64,000 nucleotides of DNA from the NCBI RefSeq assembly GCF_011043555.1, contig NZ_JAAKGS010000009.1, positions 1-64,000 of the forward strand, read 5' to 3'. Positions within the stretch are counted from its first letter, which is position 1. The number at the start of each line of letters is the position of its first letter. The DNA comes from Sphingobacterium sp. SGR-19. Its GTDB lineage: Bacteria; Bacteroidota; Bacteroidia; Sphingobacteriales; Sphingobacteriaceae. Of this stretch, positions 1 to 7,294 are shown in pieces. The notes below the pieces were generated by a model, which saw nothing but the letters and a program-made list of their open reading frames with translations, had not been told where the DNA came from and searched no databases. The translations under genes and the position numbers were made by a program.

Positions 1-34
1 TGTTACACATTACTCATCACTCAGTACTAATTCT

Positions 35-42
35 TATCTTTG
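35..42 (+). promoter_or_regulatory. -7 box of a Bacteroidota-type promoter
   Basis: TATCTTTG fits the TAnnTTTG -7 element exactly. It ends only 6 bp before the ATG at 49, so the predicted transcription start falls at or next to the start codon and the mRNA would be leaderless or nearly so. No clear -33 TTTG lies in the few bases available upstream. Confidence 0.5.
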
Positions 43-48
43 CAAGAG

Positions 49-1023
49 ATGGCTACTTTACTAGATAGCGGAATAAAACCGTATAATCATTATGGGGCAT
101 ACTTAAAAGAAAAGTATGACGGACAAAAGGTGTTTAAAGTTATTGTGGACGGGGATTTTACGTGTCCTAATCGAGATGGTAGTAAAGGCTATGGCGGTTG
201 TACATATTGTAACGTGGACTCTTTCACACCTGATACTGCCCGTAAAATACCCTCTATTCAAGAACAGGTTGAAAATGGTATAATGCGAGCGCGGAATTCG
301 TATGGCGCTGAGAAGTTTATTATTTATTTTCAACCCAATACCAATACCTATGCACCTACGCATCTTTTAAAGATGATGTATGACGAAGCTTTAAGTATAG
401 ATCCTGAAAATACGCTAGGTTTGTCGGTCGGCACACGTCCAGATTGTTTGGATTTTGAAAAAATTAATTTATTGGAATCTTATACAGATCGTTTTGATGT
501 TGATTTGGAGATGGGAATGGAATCAATCTACAATGATACACTGGAGCAGATTAATAGAGGTTGTTCACATGACGAGTTCCTTTCGACTATGCGCATGCTT
601 CAAAATACAAAACTAGATTTATGTGTACATACCATTTTTGGCTTCCCTTGGGAGACGGAGGAAATGATGCTGCGATATGCGGACGAAATCAACAGGCATC
701 CGCACATAAAATTTATCAAACTACATCACCTTCATATTGTAGAAGGTTCCATTATGGGAGTGAAATATAAACGGGAGCCTTTTAAGTTGTTTTCCATAGA
801 GGAATATACGGATTTTTTAGCCAAATTTATTCCTTTATTACGTCCCGACATCATCATTCAACGTATTTTTGGTATTGCGGATAGAGAATTGTTAATCGCA
901 CCCAATTGGGGCTTCCCAAAATCAAAGATACAAACACACATTGACAAAGGTTTGGAAAGCCGGGGGGTGAAACAGGGAAGTCTCTATTTTCCTAAGATAC
1001 CCTTTAAATCAGCGGGAGAATAG
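49..1023 (+). CDS. TIGR01212 family radical SAM protein (YhcC-like)
   Basis: A 324-residue protein of the TIGR01212/YhcC radical SAM family. The cluster-binding cysteines have the family spacing, C39-x11-C51-x2-C54, within the stretch TCPNRDGSKGYGGCTYC, in place of the canonical CxxxCxxC. Downstream motifs such as GLSVGTRPDCL and the DLEMGMES region also match the family. It is cytoplasmic, with no signal peptide. The family has been linked to tRNA or other RNA modification, but the reaction of this protein is not known to me. I chose the ATG at 49; an in-frame TTG at 40 lies inside the promoter box and is unlikely to be used. The 3' end overlaps the convergent pyrophosphohydrolase gene by 40 bp. 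Confidence 0.88.
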   Translation: MATLLDSGIKPYNHYGAYLKEKYDGQKVFKVIVDGDFTCPNRDGSKGYGGCTYCNVDSFTPDTARKIPSIQEQVENGIMRARNSYGAEKFIIYFQPNTNTYAPTHLLKMMYDEALSIDPENTLGLSVGTRPDCLDFEKINLLESYTDRFDVDLEMGMESIYNDTLEQINRGCSHDEFLSTMRMLQNTKLDLCVHTIFGFPWETEEMMLRYADEINRHPHIKFIKLHHLHIVEGSIMGVKYKREPFKLFSIEEYTDFLAKFIPLLRPDIIIQRIFGIADRELLIAPNWGFPKSKIQTHIDKGLESRGVKQGSLYFPKIPFKSAGE

Positions 1024-1451
1024 TTGATGGATTTGAGCGTTTTGTTATCGCCTTCTCTATAAACTAAAAATAGTCCATCGATTTCTTTATAGTAAGAATT
1101 AATACCTTTAGCGAGGTAATGGGCTTGGGTCGCTTTTGCTTCTTCTTCTGTTTTACATGCTTTGCTCATGTTAGAGCGTTGTACTTCTTCAAACAAGGCA
1201 TTAAATTTGTCTTTTAATCCAAATTCCAAAACGGCACCTGAAAGTACATATTGGATATCGCATAGCGCGTCGGCAATTTCTACAATATCGTTGTCTTCAA
1301 TGGCCTCCTGTAATTCTTTTAATTCTTCCGCTATTAAAGCAACACGTAGATTGCAACGTACTTCCGAAGGGATGGTTGGCTCCTCCAGAATAGGGTGTTG
1401 AAAGGTTTTATGAAATTCTGCTACGGAAGTTAATGTTTTAGGATCTGTCAT
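984..1451 (-). CDS. MazG-like nucleoside triphosphate pyrophosphohydrolase family protein
   Basis: A 155-residue all-alpha NTP-PPase family protein, annotated in relatives as phosphoribosyl-ATP pyrophosphohydrolase-like. The metal-binding signature is visible: an EELKELQEA helix near residues 42-50 followed by EIADALCDIQYV, which fits the EExxE...ExxD pattern of MazG/HisE enzymes. The expected reaction is hydrolysis of a (d)NTP to (d)NMP and pyrophosphate, usually as house-cleaning; the substrate cannot be told from the sequence. It lies downstream of the rluB-type gene on the same strand but is separated from it by an intrinsic terminator, so it probably has its own promoter. Its last 40 bp overlap the end of the radical SAM gene tail to tail. 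Confidence 0.82.
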   Translation of the reverse strand: MTDPKTLTSVAEFHKTFQHPILEEPTIPSEVRCNLRVALIAEELKELQEAIEDNDIVEIADALCDIQYVLSGAVLEFGLKDKFNALFEEVQRSNMSKACKTEEEAKATQAHYLAKGINSYYKEIDGLFLVYREGDNKTLKSINYSPADLKGILGK

Positions 1452-1502
1452 ATTTTAAAGTCAAAAGTTTAAAAGCCAAAAGTAAAAAATAAAACCCATA
1501 CC

Positions 1503-1534
1503 AAAAAAACTGCCTTATTATTATCATAAGGCAG
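1503..1534 (-). terminator. Rho-independent terminator of the rluB-type gene
   Basis: Perfect 8-bp stem CTGCCTTA/TAAGGCAG (1510-1517 and 1527-1534) with a 9-nt loop. On the minus strand it is followed by seven T (complement of 1503-1509), 15 bp past the stop of the pseudouridine synthase gene. Confidence 0.85.
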
Positions 1535-1549
1535 CCATTATACTGATTC

Positions 1550-2722
1550 CTATTTAATGAAATGCTTTAATTGTATGAGCTCTTTTTCCTCTAGATATCT
1601 CCATCTTCCACGTGGCAAGTCTTTTTTTGTTAGATTGGCGTAAACAACACGATCCAATTTAAGGACTTCATAGCCTAATGATTCAAAAATACGTCTTACA
1701 ATCCGGTTTTTTCCAGAATGGATTTGGATACCAATTTCGTTTCTGCCTCCTCCTTGCACATAGCTTATATCATCAGGTTTGATGAACCCGTCTTCTAATT
1801 CAAGACCAAATTGTATTTTATTAAAATCGCCTTGTGTTAAATTTTTGCTTAGCTCAATGTGGTATATCTTACTGATATTGTTTCGAGGGTGGGAAAGTTT
1901 TTCTGCAAGTGCGCCGTCGTTTGTAAGCAATAATAGTCCAGTAGTATTTCTATCTAAGCGTCCTACCGGATAAATCCGTTCTTTCGAAGCTTTTGCTACG
2001 AGCTGCATAACGGTTTTTCGTTCTTGTGGATCGTCGGTGGTAGTGATAAAGTCTTTTGGTTTATTCAAAAGAACATACACCATTTTTTCGCGTTTTAACC
2101 GCTCTCCATTATATCTTATTTCATCTTTTGCCGGATCCACTTTAGTTCCTAGCTCCGTGACCGCCTCGCCATTTACAGTGACTACTCCCGACTGGATTAA
2201 TTCGTCCGCTTTACGACGTGAACATACACCTGCATTGGAAATATAACGATTTAGACGGATCAGACCATCGTCTTTAGGTTCCGTGGTAGCTATTTTTTTT
2301 CTTGGATATGATGTTTTATATGAGTCCTTTGAGTCTTTGTTTTTGTATTTATCTCGATTTTCGTATCTGCCTTTATTTTCGTCATCAAACCGATTGAAAG
2401 CTCTTTTCCCTGGCCTATCAAATTTCTTCGGGGCGTTATAGGCGCCTTTTCCATCCTTTTGGAAAGGACGTTCCGTGTTCCGCTTAACCAGTTTGTCTAT
2501 TTTGTTAAAAGAGCGATTGGAGTCGTCTTTTCTATTTTTCTTTTCAAACTTGGCAAATGGACTTGATTTTTTGTTGTCTTCCTCTTCAAATCTAGTTTTT
2601 CTAACATCATTTGTTGAAGATGGTCGCTGTGAACGAGCATTTTTTGAGCGGAAGCTTTCGGAGTTACTTCTGCTTTTTTTGGAGTTGTCGTCGCGACTGT
2701 TCCTTTTGTTATTGAATGGCAT
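1550..2722 (-). CDS. rluB: RsuA/RluB-family rRNA pseudouridine synthase with long basic N-terminal extension
   Basis: A 390-residue protein. The C-terminal ~235 residues are a complete RsuA/RluB enzyme. An S4 RNA-binding domain (from LNRYISNAGVCSRRKADELI, about residues 157-215) is followed by the catalytic domain with the GRLDRNTTGLLLLTNDG motif, whose Asp is the catalytic residue, and a KNRIVRRIFESLGYEV segment. It should convert a specific 23S (or 16S) rRNA uridine to pseudouridine during ribosome maturation. The first ~150 residues are low-complexity, rich in Lys, Arg, Asn, Ser and Asp, and probably disordered; such extensions are common in Bacteroidota homologues and may bind RNA. A TACCTTTG promoter lies 22 bp upstream of the ATG and a terminator follows the stop. 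Confidence 0.9.
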   Translation of the reverse strand: MPFNNKRNSRDDNSKKSRSNSESFRSKNARSQRPSSTNDVRKTRFEEEDNKKSSPFAKFEKKNRKDDSNRSFNKIDKLVKRNTERPFQKDGKGAYNAPKKFDRPGKRAFNRFDDENKGRYENRDKYKNKDSKDSYKTSYPRKKIATTEPKDDGLIRLNRYISNAGVCSRRKADELIQSGVVTVNGEAVTELGTKVDPAKDEIRYNGERLKREKMVYVLLNKPKDFITTTDDPQERKTVMQLVAKASKERIYPVGRLDRNTTGLLLLTNDGALAEKLSHPRNNISKIYHIELSKNLTQGDFNKIQFGLELEDGFIKPDDISYVQGGGRNEIGIQIHSGKNRIVRRIFESLGYEVLKLDRVVYANLTKKDLPRGRWRYLEEKELIQLKHFIK

Positions 2723-2743
2723 ATTTTGTAAATAATTAAGTTA

Positions 2744-2751
2744 CAAAGGTA
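2744..2751 (-). promoter_or_regulatory. -7 box upstream of the rluB-type gene
   Basis: On the minus strand the bases read TACCTTTG, an exact TAnnTTTG -7 element. Its end is 21 bp from the ATG at 2722, giving a short 5' leader of about 15 nt. The -33 region is T-rich but lacks a clear TTTG. Confidence 0.55.
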
Positions 2752-2856
2752 GCTTTTTTATTTGGGCTCAGGAAAAAAAATGCCCCTAAAAAATGTATTT
2801 TATGGATAATAAAAGATGTTTTTCCGCCGATAAGGAATTTGTTGACCAAACGATAG

Positions 2857-2888
2857 TTTGGACAGTAGGCAAATTTTTCGTATTTTCG
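2857..2888 (+). promoter_or_regulatory. Possible promoter of the lytic transglycosylase gene
   Basis: TTTG at 2857-2860 and TATTTTCG at 2881-2888 (one mismatch to TAnnTTTG) are separated by 20 bp, the usual spacing for the Bacteroidota sigma factor. The TTTG is part of a small palindrome, CCAAAC-GATA-GTTTGG, at 2846-2861. The leader to the ATG at 2973 would be about 80 nt. Confidence 0.35.
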
Positions 2889-2972
2889 CAGGCTGAAATT
2901 GAACCAAGCTATGTTTGATCGCTTTTAAGTATTTGATCTTAATTTCGTGGATAGATAGCAGTAAGGGATTGA

Positions 2973-3779
2973 ATGATAAAAAAAAGAGTACTGTGTTGCA
3001 GTGTAGTTTTGTCTGTGATGATTTTGTCAAAACTACACTCCACCCCGAACTCAACCTCCAAAAAGGATCCGATACGGAAAGTTTTAATGGAACAGGTTGA
3101 GAGACAAAAGCAAGCGATAGCCTTATCGCCGGAGAAACAAAAAGAAGCGTATTATCGCTCCGTCGTGTTTGCAGATGAACAGGTTCCTCTACACAACCCC
3201 AGGGTAGAGAAAAAATTTGAGAGATATCTAGCAAATTTTTCTTTTCGCAAACAGCAATCGTATGATTTGCATAAAAAGGCAGCGAAACATTTACCAAAAA
3301 TAGCAGCTATATTACAATCGTATGGAATTCCTGAGGATTTTAAATACGTGCCTCTTGTAGAAAGCGACATGAATCCCCGGATAACGTCCCATAAAGGAGC
3401 CGGTGGTTATTGGCAATTTATGCCGGCTACTGCTCGACTTTACGGCTTGACGGTTAACGGTAGCATAGACGAACGTAAGGATTTGATCAAATCTACACAC
3501 GCTGCCGCGCGTTATTTAAAAAGTCTATATAAGGAATTTAATGATTGGACGTTAGTCGCCGCAGCTTATAATGTGGGTGGTGGCAGTTTAAAGAATACGA
3601 TACGCCGACAGGGTACAAAGGACTATTATAATTTAAATTTAAATAGAGAGACCGGTTCTTATGTTTATAAACTTGTTTCGATGAAACAGGTGATAGAAAA
3701 TCCTTATAAACACGGGTATAAACGTTATGCCAAAACGTACGATAGGTATCAACATGCAAATGAACAGAATTTGCTATAA
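2973..3779 (+). CDS. Exported lytic transglycosylase (GH23, SLT domain)
   Basis: A 268-residue protein with a short hydrophobic N-terminal signal (residues 5-20) and a GH23 transglycosylase domain at about residues 105-230. The catalytic Glu lies in PLVESDMNP, followed by the family motifs GAGGYWQFMPATARLYGL and AAYNVGGG. It should cleave the MurNAc-GlcNAc bond of peptidoglycan with formation of a 1,6-anhydro-MurNAc end, in the periplasm. It resembles the MltD catalytic module but has no LysM repeats, so it is shorter than typical MltD. It stands alone, with a candidate promoter upstream and a strong terminator 21 bp after the stop. Confidence 0.88.
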   Translation: MIKKRVLCCSVVLSVMILSKLHSTPNSTSKKDPIRKVLMEQVERQKQAIALSPEKQKEAYYRSVVFADEQVPLHNPRVEKKFERYLANFSFRKQQSYDLHKKAAKHLPKIAAILQSYGIPEDFKYVPLVESDMNPRITSHKGAGGYWQFMPATARLYGLTVNGSIDERKDLIKSTHAAARYLKSLYKEFNDWTLVAAAYNVGGGSLKNTIRRQGTKDYYNLNLNRETGSYVYKLVSMKQVIENPYKHGYKRYAKTYDRYQHANEQNLL

Positions 3780-3800
3780 TCTATAGACTGTAAGTGATAA

Positions 3801-3837
3801 AACAAAAAGACCTTCAAAAAAGAAGGTCTTTTTGTTT
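3801..3837 (+). terminator. Rho-independent terminator after the transglycosylase gene
   Basis: Perfect 13-bp stem CAAAAAGACCTTC/GAAGGTCTTTTTG (3803-3815 and 3822-3834) with a six-A loop and T-rich flanks on both sides. It isolates the transglycosylase from the cbb3 oxidase operon. Confidence 0.92.
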
Positions 3838-3926
3838 ATGATATATGATGGTTTCCGATAGTTAAGAAGTGATAAGTGTCATTTTTTTATAAAATACGCG
3901 TCATTACATTGCCATAGATGATCCTC

Positions 3927-3934
3927 TACCTTTG
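3927..3934 (+). promoter_or_regulatory. -7 box of the cbb3 oxidase operon promoter
   Basis: TACCTTTG is an exact TAnnTTTG element ending 23 bp before the ccoNO ATG. A TTG at 3909-3911 could be a short-spaced (15 bp) -33 element. I looked for an FNR/CRP-type TTGAT-N4-ATCAA site between 3838 and 3957 and found none. Confidence 0.5.
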
Positions 3935-3957
3935 CTGCAGAAATCAACTATTAGAGT

Positions 3958-6102
3958 ATGCAGATTGAGCAATTTAATTATGATAACAAGATTGTGCGTG
4001 ACTTTGGAGTCGCCACAATTATTTGGGGCCTGGTGGGAATGTCCATCGGTCTGCTCGCGGCCACGCAATTGATTTGGCCGGAGATGAACTTTCTGACGCA
4101 GTACACGACGTTTGGCAGGGTACGCCCTGTACACACGAATGCGGTTATCTTCGCGTTCGTGGGTAACGCTATTTTCATGGGAGTGTATTACTCCATGCAA
4201 CGCGTACTAAAGGCAAGGATGTTCAGTGATCTCTTGAGCAAAATTCATTTTTGGGGCTGGCAATTAATTATTGTGGCTTCAGCAGTTACCTTACTGTTAG
4301 GGTATACATCTTCGCATGAATACGCGGAGATGGAATGGCCTATCGATATTGCTATTACTCTAATTTGGGTCGTGTTCGGAATCAATATGTTCGGCACGAT
4401 CATTAAGCGGCGTGAACGTCACATGTATGTAGCGGTGTGGTTTTATATTGCAACCTTTGTAACCGTCGCGGTATTGCATATTGTGAATTCTATTCAGCTT
4501 CCTATTAGTTTCTGGAAAAGTTATTATGTATATGCCGGGGTTCAAGACGCCCTGGTCCAGTGGTGGTATGGGCATAACGCAGTTGCTTTTTTTCTGACCA
4601 CACCTTATTTGGGTATGATGTATTACTTCTTACCTAAAATGGCCAACCGCCCGGTTTACTCTTATAAATTGAGTATCCTTCACTTTTGGTCGTTGATATT
4701 TATTTATATCTGGGCAGGACCTCACCATTTACTATATACTTCATTGCCTTCATGGGTTCAATCGTTGGGAGTTGTATTCTCCATCATGCTGATAGCTCCA
4801 AGCTGGGGTGGTATGATTAATGGATTACTGACGTTGCGTGGAGCTTGGGATAAAGTGCGTACGGAACCCATGCTGAAATTTATGGTGGTAGCGTTGACAG
4901 CTTACGGTATGGCAACTTTTGAAGGTCCTCTGCTATCCTTAAAGCAAGTTAATGCAATTGCGCATTTTACAGACTGGATCGTTGCACACGTGCACGTAGG
5001 TGCATTGGGGTGGAATGGTTTCTTGACATTTGCTGTCTTGTATTTCATAATTCCAAGAATCTATAAAACACCGTTGTATTCGAAAAAATTAGCGAATGTC
5101 CACTTCTGGATCGGTACATTGGGAATTTTATTCTATGCTATACCTATGTATTGGGCAGCTGTTGTACAAGGTTTGATGTGGAAGGAGTTTACCCCGGAAG
5201 GTGTACTGAAATATCCAAACTTCCTGGCTACAACTTTGGAAATTCTTCCGATGCACATGATGCGCGCTGTAGGTGGTGCGTTGTACCTAACGGGCGTTAT
5301 CATTATGACGTATAACTTAATTAAAACGATGAAGGCGGGACAACTGGTTGCCAACGAAGCTGCGGAAGCACCGGCTTTGGAACCTGTGGTGACAAGAGAG
5401 CCTACTCAACACCGTCGTTTGGAACGTAAACCTGTTTTATTCATGGTATTGGCCTTGGTTGCTATCCTTATTGGTGGTATTGTGGAAATGATTCCGACGT
5501 TTACGATTAGTAGTAATGTGCCCAAAATTGCTTCGGTTCAACCTTATACCGCACTTGAGCTTCAGGGGCGCGATTTATACATCCGGGAAGGCTGTGTTAA
5601 CTGTCACTCACAAACGGTAAGGCCTTTCCGTTCGGAAACTGCACGTTATGGTGAGTATAGTAAGGCAGGAGAATTTGTTTACGATATGCCATTCCTATGG
5701 GGCTCTAAACGTACAGGACCGGATTTACATCGTCTTGGAGGCAAATATCCGAATAAATGGCATTTTGACCATTTGCTGGATCCGACCATCACTTCTCCGG
5801 GAAGTATCATGCCTGCTTATCCGTGGCTAATCGAGCAGACATTGAACAACAATCTTTTGGATAAGAAGATGAATGCGATGCGTGTGTTAGGAGTGCCTTA
5901 TTCACAGGAGGAAATCCAAAATGCATTGACAGATTTGCAAAAGCAGGCAGATGAGATTACAGCGGATTTAGCTGCGAACCAAGTGGAAGTTCGATCTGAC
6001 AGTGAGATTATAGCTATGATAGCTTATCTACAGCGTTTGGGTAAAGATATTAAGGCTGAAGTACCGGAATCAGCTGATGAGATTGTGTTATCGGATAATT
6101 AA
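3958..6102 (+). CDS. ccoN: cbb3-type cytochrome c oxidase, fused CcoN-CcoO subunit
   Basis: A 714-residue fusion of oxidase subunits I and II. Residues 1 to about 480 are CcoN, a 12-helix haem-copper subunit. HTNAVIF holds a low-spin haem b ligand, YGHNAVAFFLT (about residue 202) and WAGPHHLLY (about 256) the Cu-B histidines, and WIVAHVHVGALGW the paired haem ligands. After one more membrane helix (about 493-515) comes CcoO, with a single haem c motif GCVNCHSQTVRPF near residue 546 and a methionine-containing GSIMPAYPW segment. The complex reduces O2 to water with high affinity while pumping protons across the cytoplasmic membrane. CcoN-CcoO fusion is typical of Bacteroidota. It is the first gene of the operon; ccoI and ccoS are not next to it here. 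Confidence 0.96.
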   Translation: MQIEQFNYDNKIVRDFGVATIIWGLVGMSIGLLAATQLIWPEMNFLTQYTTFGRVRPVHTNAVIFAFVGNAIFMGVYYSMQRVLKARMFSDLLSKIHFWGWQLIIVASAVTLLLGYTSSHEYAEMEWPIDIAITLIWVVFGINMFGTIIKRRERHMYVAVWFYIATFVTVAVLHIVNSIQLPISFWKSYYVYAGVQDALVQWWYGHNAVAFFLTTPYLGMMYYFLPKMANRPVYSYKLSILHFWSLIFIYIWAGPHHLLYTSLPSWVQSLGVVFSIMLIAPSWGGMINGLLTLRGAWDKVRTEPMLKFMVVALTAYGMATFEGPLLSLKQVNAIAHFTDWIVAHVHVGALGWNGFLTFAVLYFIIPRIYKTPLYSKKLANVHFWIGTLGILFYAIPMYWAAVVQGLMWKEFTPEGVLKYPNFLATTLEILPMHMMRAVGGALYLTGVIIMTYNLIKTMKAGQLVANEAAEAPALEPVVTREPTQHRRLERKPVLFMVLALVAILIGGIVEMIPTFTISSNVPKIASVQPYTALELQGRDLYIREGCVNCHSQTVRPFRSETARYGEYSKAGEFVYDMPFLWGSKRTGPDLHRLGGKYPNKWHFDHLLDPTITSPGSIMPAYPWLIEQTLNNNLLDKKMNAMRVLGVPYSQEEIQNALTDLQKQADEITADLAANQVEVRSDSEIIAMIAYLQRLGKDIKAEVPESADEIVLSDN

Positions 6103-6110
6103 AAGGAGGA
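6102..6110 (+). promoter_or_regulatory. Strong Shine-Dalgarno sequence for ccoQ
   Basis: AAAGGAGGA lies 3 nt before the ccoQ ATG at 6114 and overlaps the ccoNO stop codon. A full anti-SD complement is unusual in Bacteroidota, where start regions are mostly A-rich without SD, so this site probably sets reinitiation on the very small ccoQ frame. Confidence 0.7.
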
Positions 6111-6113
6111 CTT

Positions 6114-6308
6114 ATGTTTAAGCAAATAACAAATTTAAATGGAGATGAGATTTATCTAATCGCATCGTTATGGGTCTTTCTGGTATTTTTTGTACTGGTG
6201 GCTTGTATGTTATTTTGGATGAAAAAAGATCATATCGATCACATGAAAGATATTCCTTTTGACGATGGGGAATCGGAAAAGGAGAATGACCAATCATTGC
6301 AGAAATAA
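6114..6308 (+). CDS. ccoQ: CcoQ-like small subunit of cbb3 oxidase
   Basis: A 64-residue protein with one membrane helix (about residues 15-35) followed by a charged cytoplasmic tail (KKDHIDHMKD), the layout of CcoQ/FixQ. CcoQ stabilises assembly of the cbb3 complex and takes no part in catalysis in characterised systems. Its place between ccoNO and ccoP, 11 bp after the former and 6 bp before the latter, supports the call more than sequence does, since CcoQ proteins are poorly conserved. Confidence 0.82.
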   Translation: MFKQITNLNGDEIYLIASLWVFLVFFVLVACMLFWMKKDHIDHMKDIPFDDGESEKENDQSLQK

Positions 6309-6314
6309 AGATTT

Positions 6315-7211
6315 ATGAATACATTATTATTAGCAGCCGAAACCACTACAAAAGCATCCGAATGGGTCTTTGGGTCGGGAAATATATACAACGATATTCT
6401 TATTATCGCCCTCATCATTGTCATGATAGCTCTTTTAGCGTCAGCATTGGTGGTAAATAAGGCAATGAAATCGATTATTACCTTAACGATGCCACAATTG
6501 GCAGCTGAACAACGGACGAGAAAGACTAAAAAGATAAATTGGCAGGCGATCTTGGCTCGGTTATTAAGCTTGCGACCAATCGAAGAGGAAAAAGATTTGG
6601 AGATCGACCATGAATACGATGGTATCAAGGAGCTGGATAATCCGGTTCCAGCGTGGTTCAATGCTTTATTCTATTCTACAATTACTTTTGGGGTGGTTTA
6701 CCTGCTCGTGTACCACGTTTTCGGATGGGGACCTAATCAAGACCAGGAGTATCAACGAGAAATGGCCTTGGCGGAAAGGGAGAAACAGGAATTTTTAGCA
6801 CAATCAGCAAATCTGATTGACGAAAGTACGATAGAAATTGACGATACCGGTACATTGGCAGCATCGGGTAAGGGAATCTTTATGGCGAATTGTGCAGTTT
6901 GTCATGGAAATGCGGGAGAAGGCGGAATTGGTCCAAATTTGACTGATGAATATTGGCTACATGGGAGTGATATTAAAGATATTTTTGCCGTGGTCAAATA
7001 CGGCGTTCCGGCGAAAGGAATGGTGCCTTGGGAGCAAACGTTGACACCGGGACAAATCGCAGAAGTAAGTAATTATATTATTACCTTGATGGGTACAAAC
7101 CCACCGAACCCCAAAGAACCGCAAGGAGAAAAAGTGACACCGAAAGCGAGTGAGGAAAAGGAAAGTGCTGATGCATCAGCAGAACAAGCGACCGCTGAAA
7201 ATGAGGTGTAG
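6315..7211 (+). CDS. ccoP: cbb3 oxidase subunit III (CcoP) with a single haem c
   Basis: A 298-residue membrane cytochrome c. Residues 26-48 and about 118-137 are membrane helices. Between them lies the CcoP hallmark EYDGIKELDNPVPAWF. A cytochrome c domain follows with one haem motif, CAVCH at about residue 194, and a Met ligand in KGMVPW. Proteobacterial CcoP carries two haems c; only one CxxCH is present here, as in other Bacteroidota. The C-terminal ~40 residues are low-complexity (Pro, Lys, Glu, Ala). It passes electrons from soluble or membrane donors to the CcoO haem. It sits in the operon 6 bp after ccoQ. Confidence 0.93.
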   Translation: MNTLLLAAETTTKASEWVFGSGNIYNDILIIALIIVMIALLASALVVNKAMKSIITLTMPQLAAEQRTRKTKKINWQAILARLLSLRPIEEEKDLEIDHEYDGIKELDNPVPAWFNALFYSTITFGVVYLLVYHVFGWGPNQDQEYQREMALAEREKQEFLAQSANLIDESTIEIDDTGTLAASGKGIFMANCAVCHGNAGEGGIGPNLTDEYWLHGSDIKDIFAVVKYGVPAKGMVPWEQTLTPGQIAEVSNYIITLMGTNPPNPKEPQGEKVTPKASEEKESADASAEQATAENEV

Positions 7212-7294
7212 TTAAGCTTTTATTTTGAAGTTAGCGGGTTAGAGAGGTCCTTTTTCACGCTTTAACTTTTTAGCAATTAGATGGTAAAATAATC

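Noticed and set aside
2800..3297. 165-codon open frame on the minus strand
   Set aside because: It is antisense to the start of the lytic transglycosylase and its upstream region; the translation has no family features.
3838..3957. Possible FNR/CRP box upstream of the cbb3 operon
   Set aside because: No TTGAT-N4-ATCAA or close variant found, so oxygen control cannot be claimed from the sequence.
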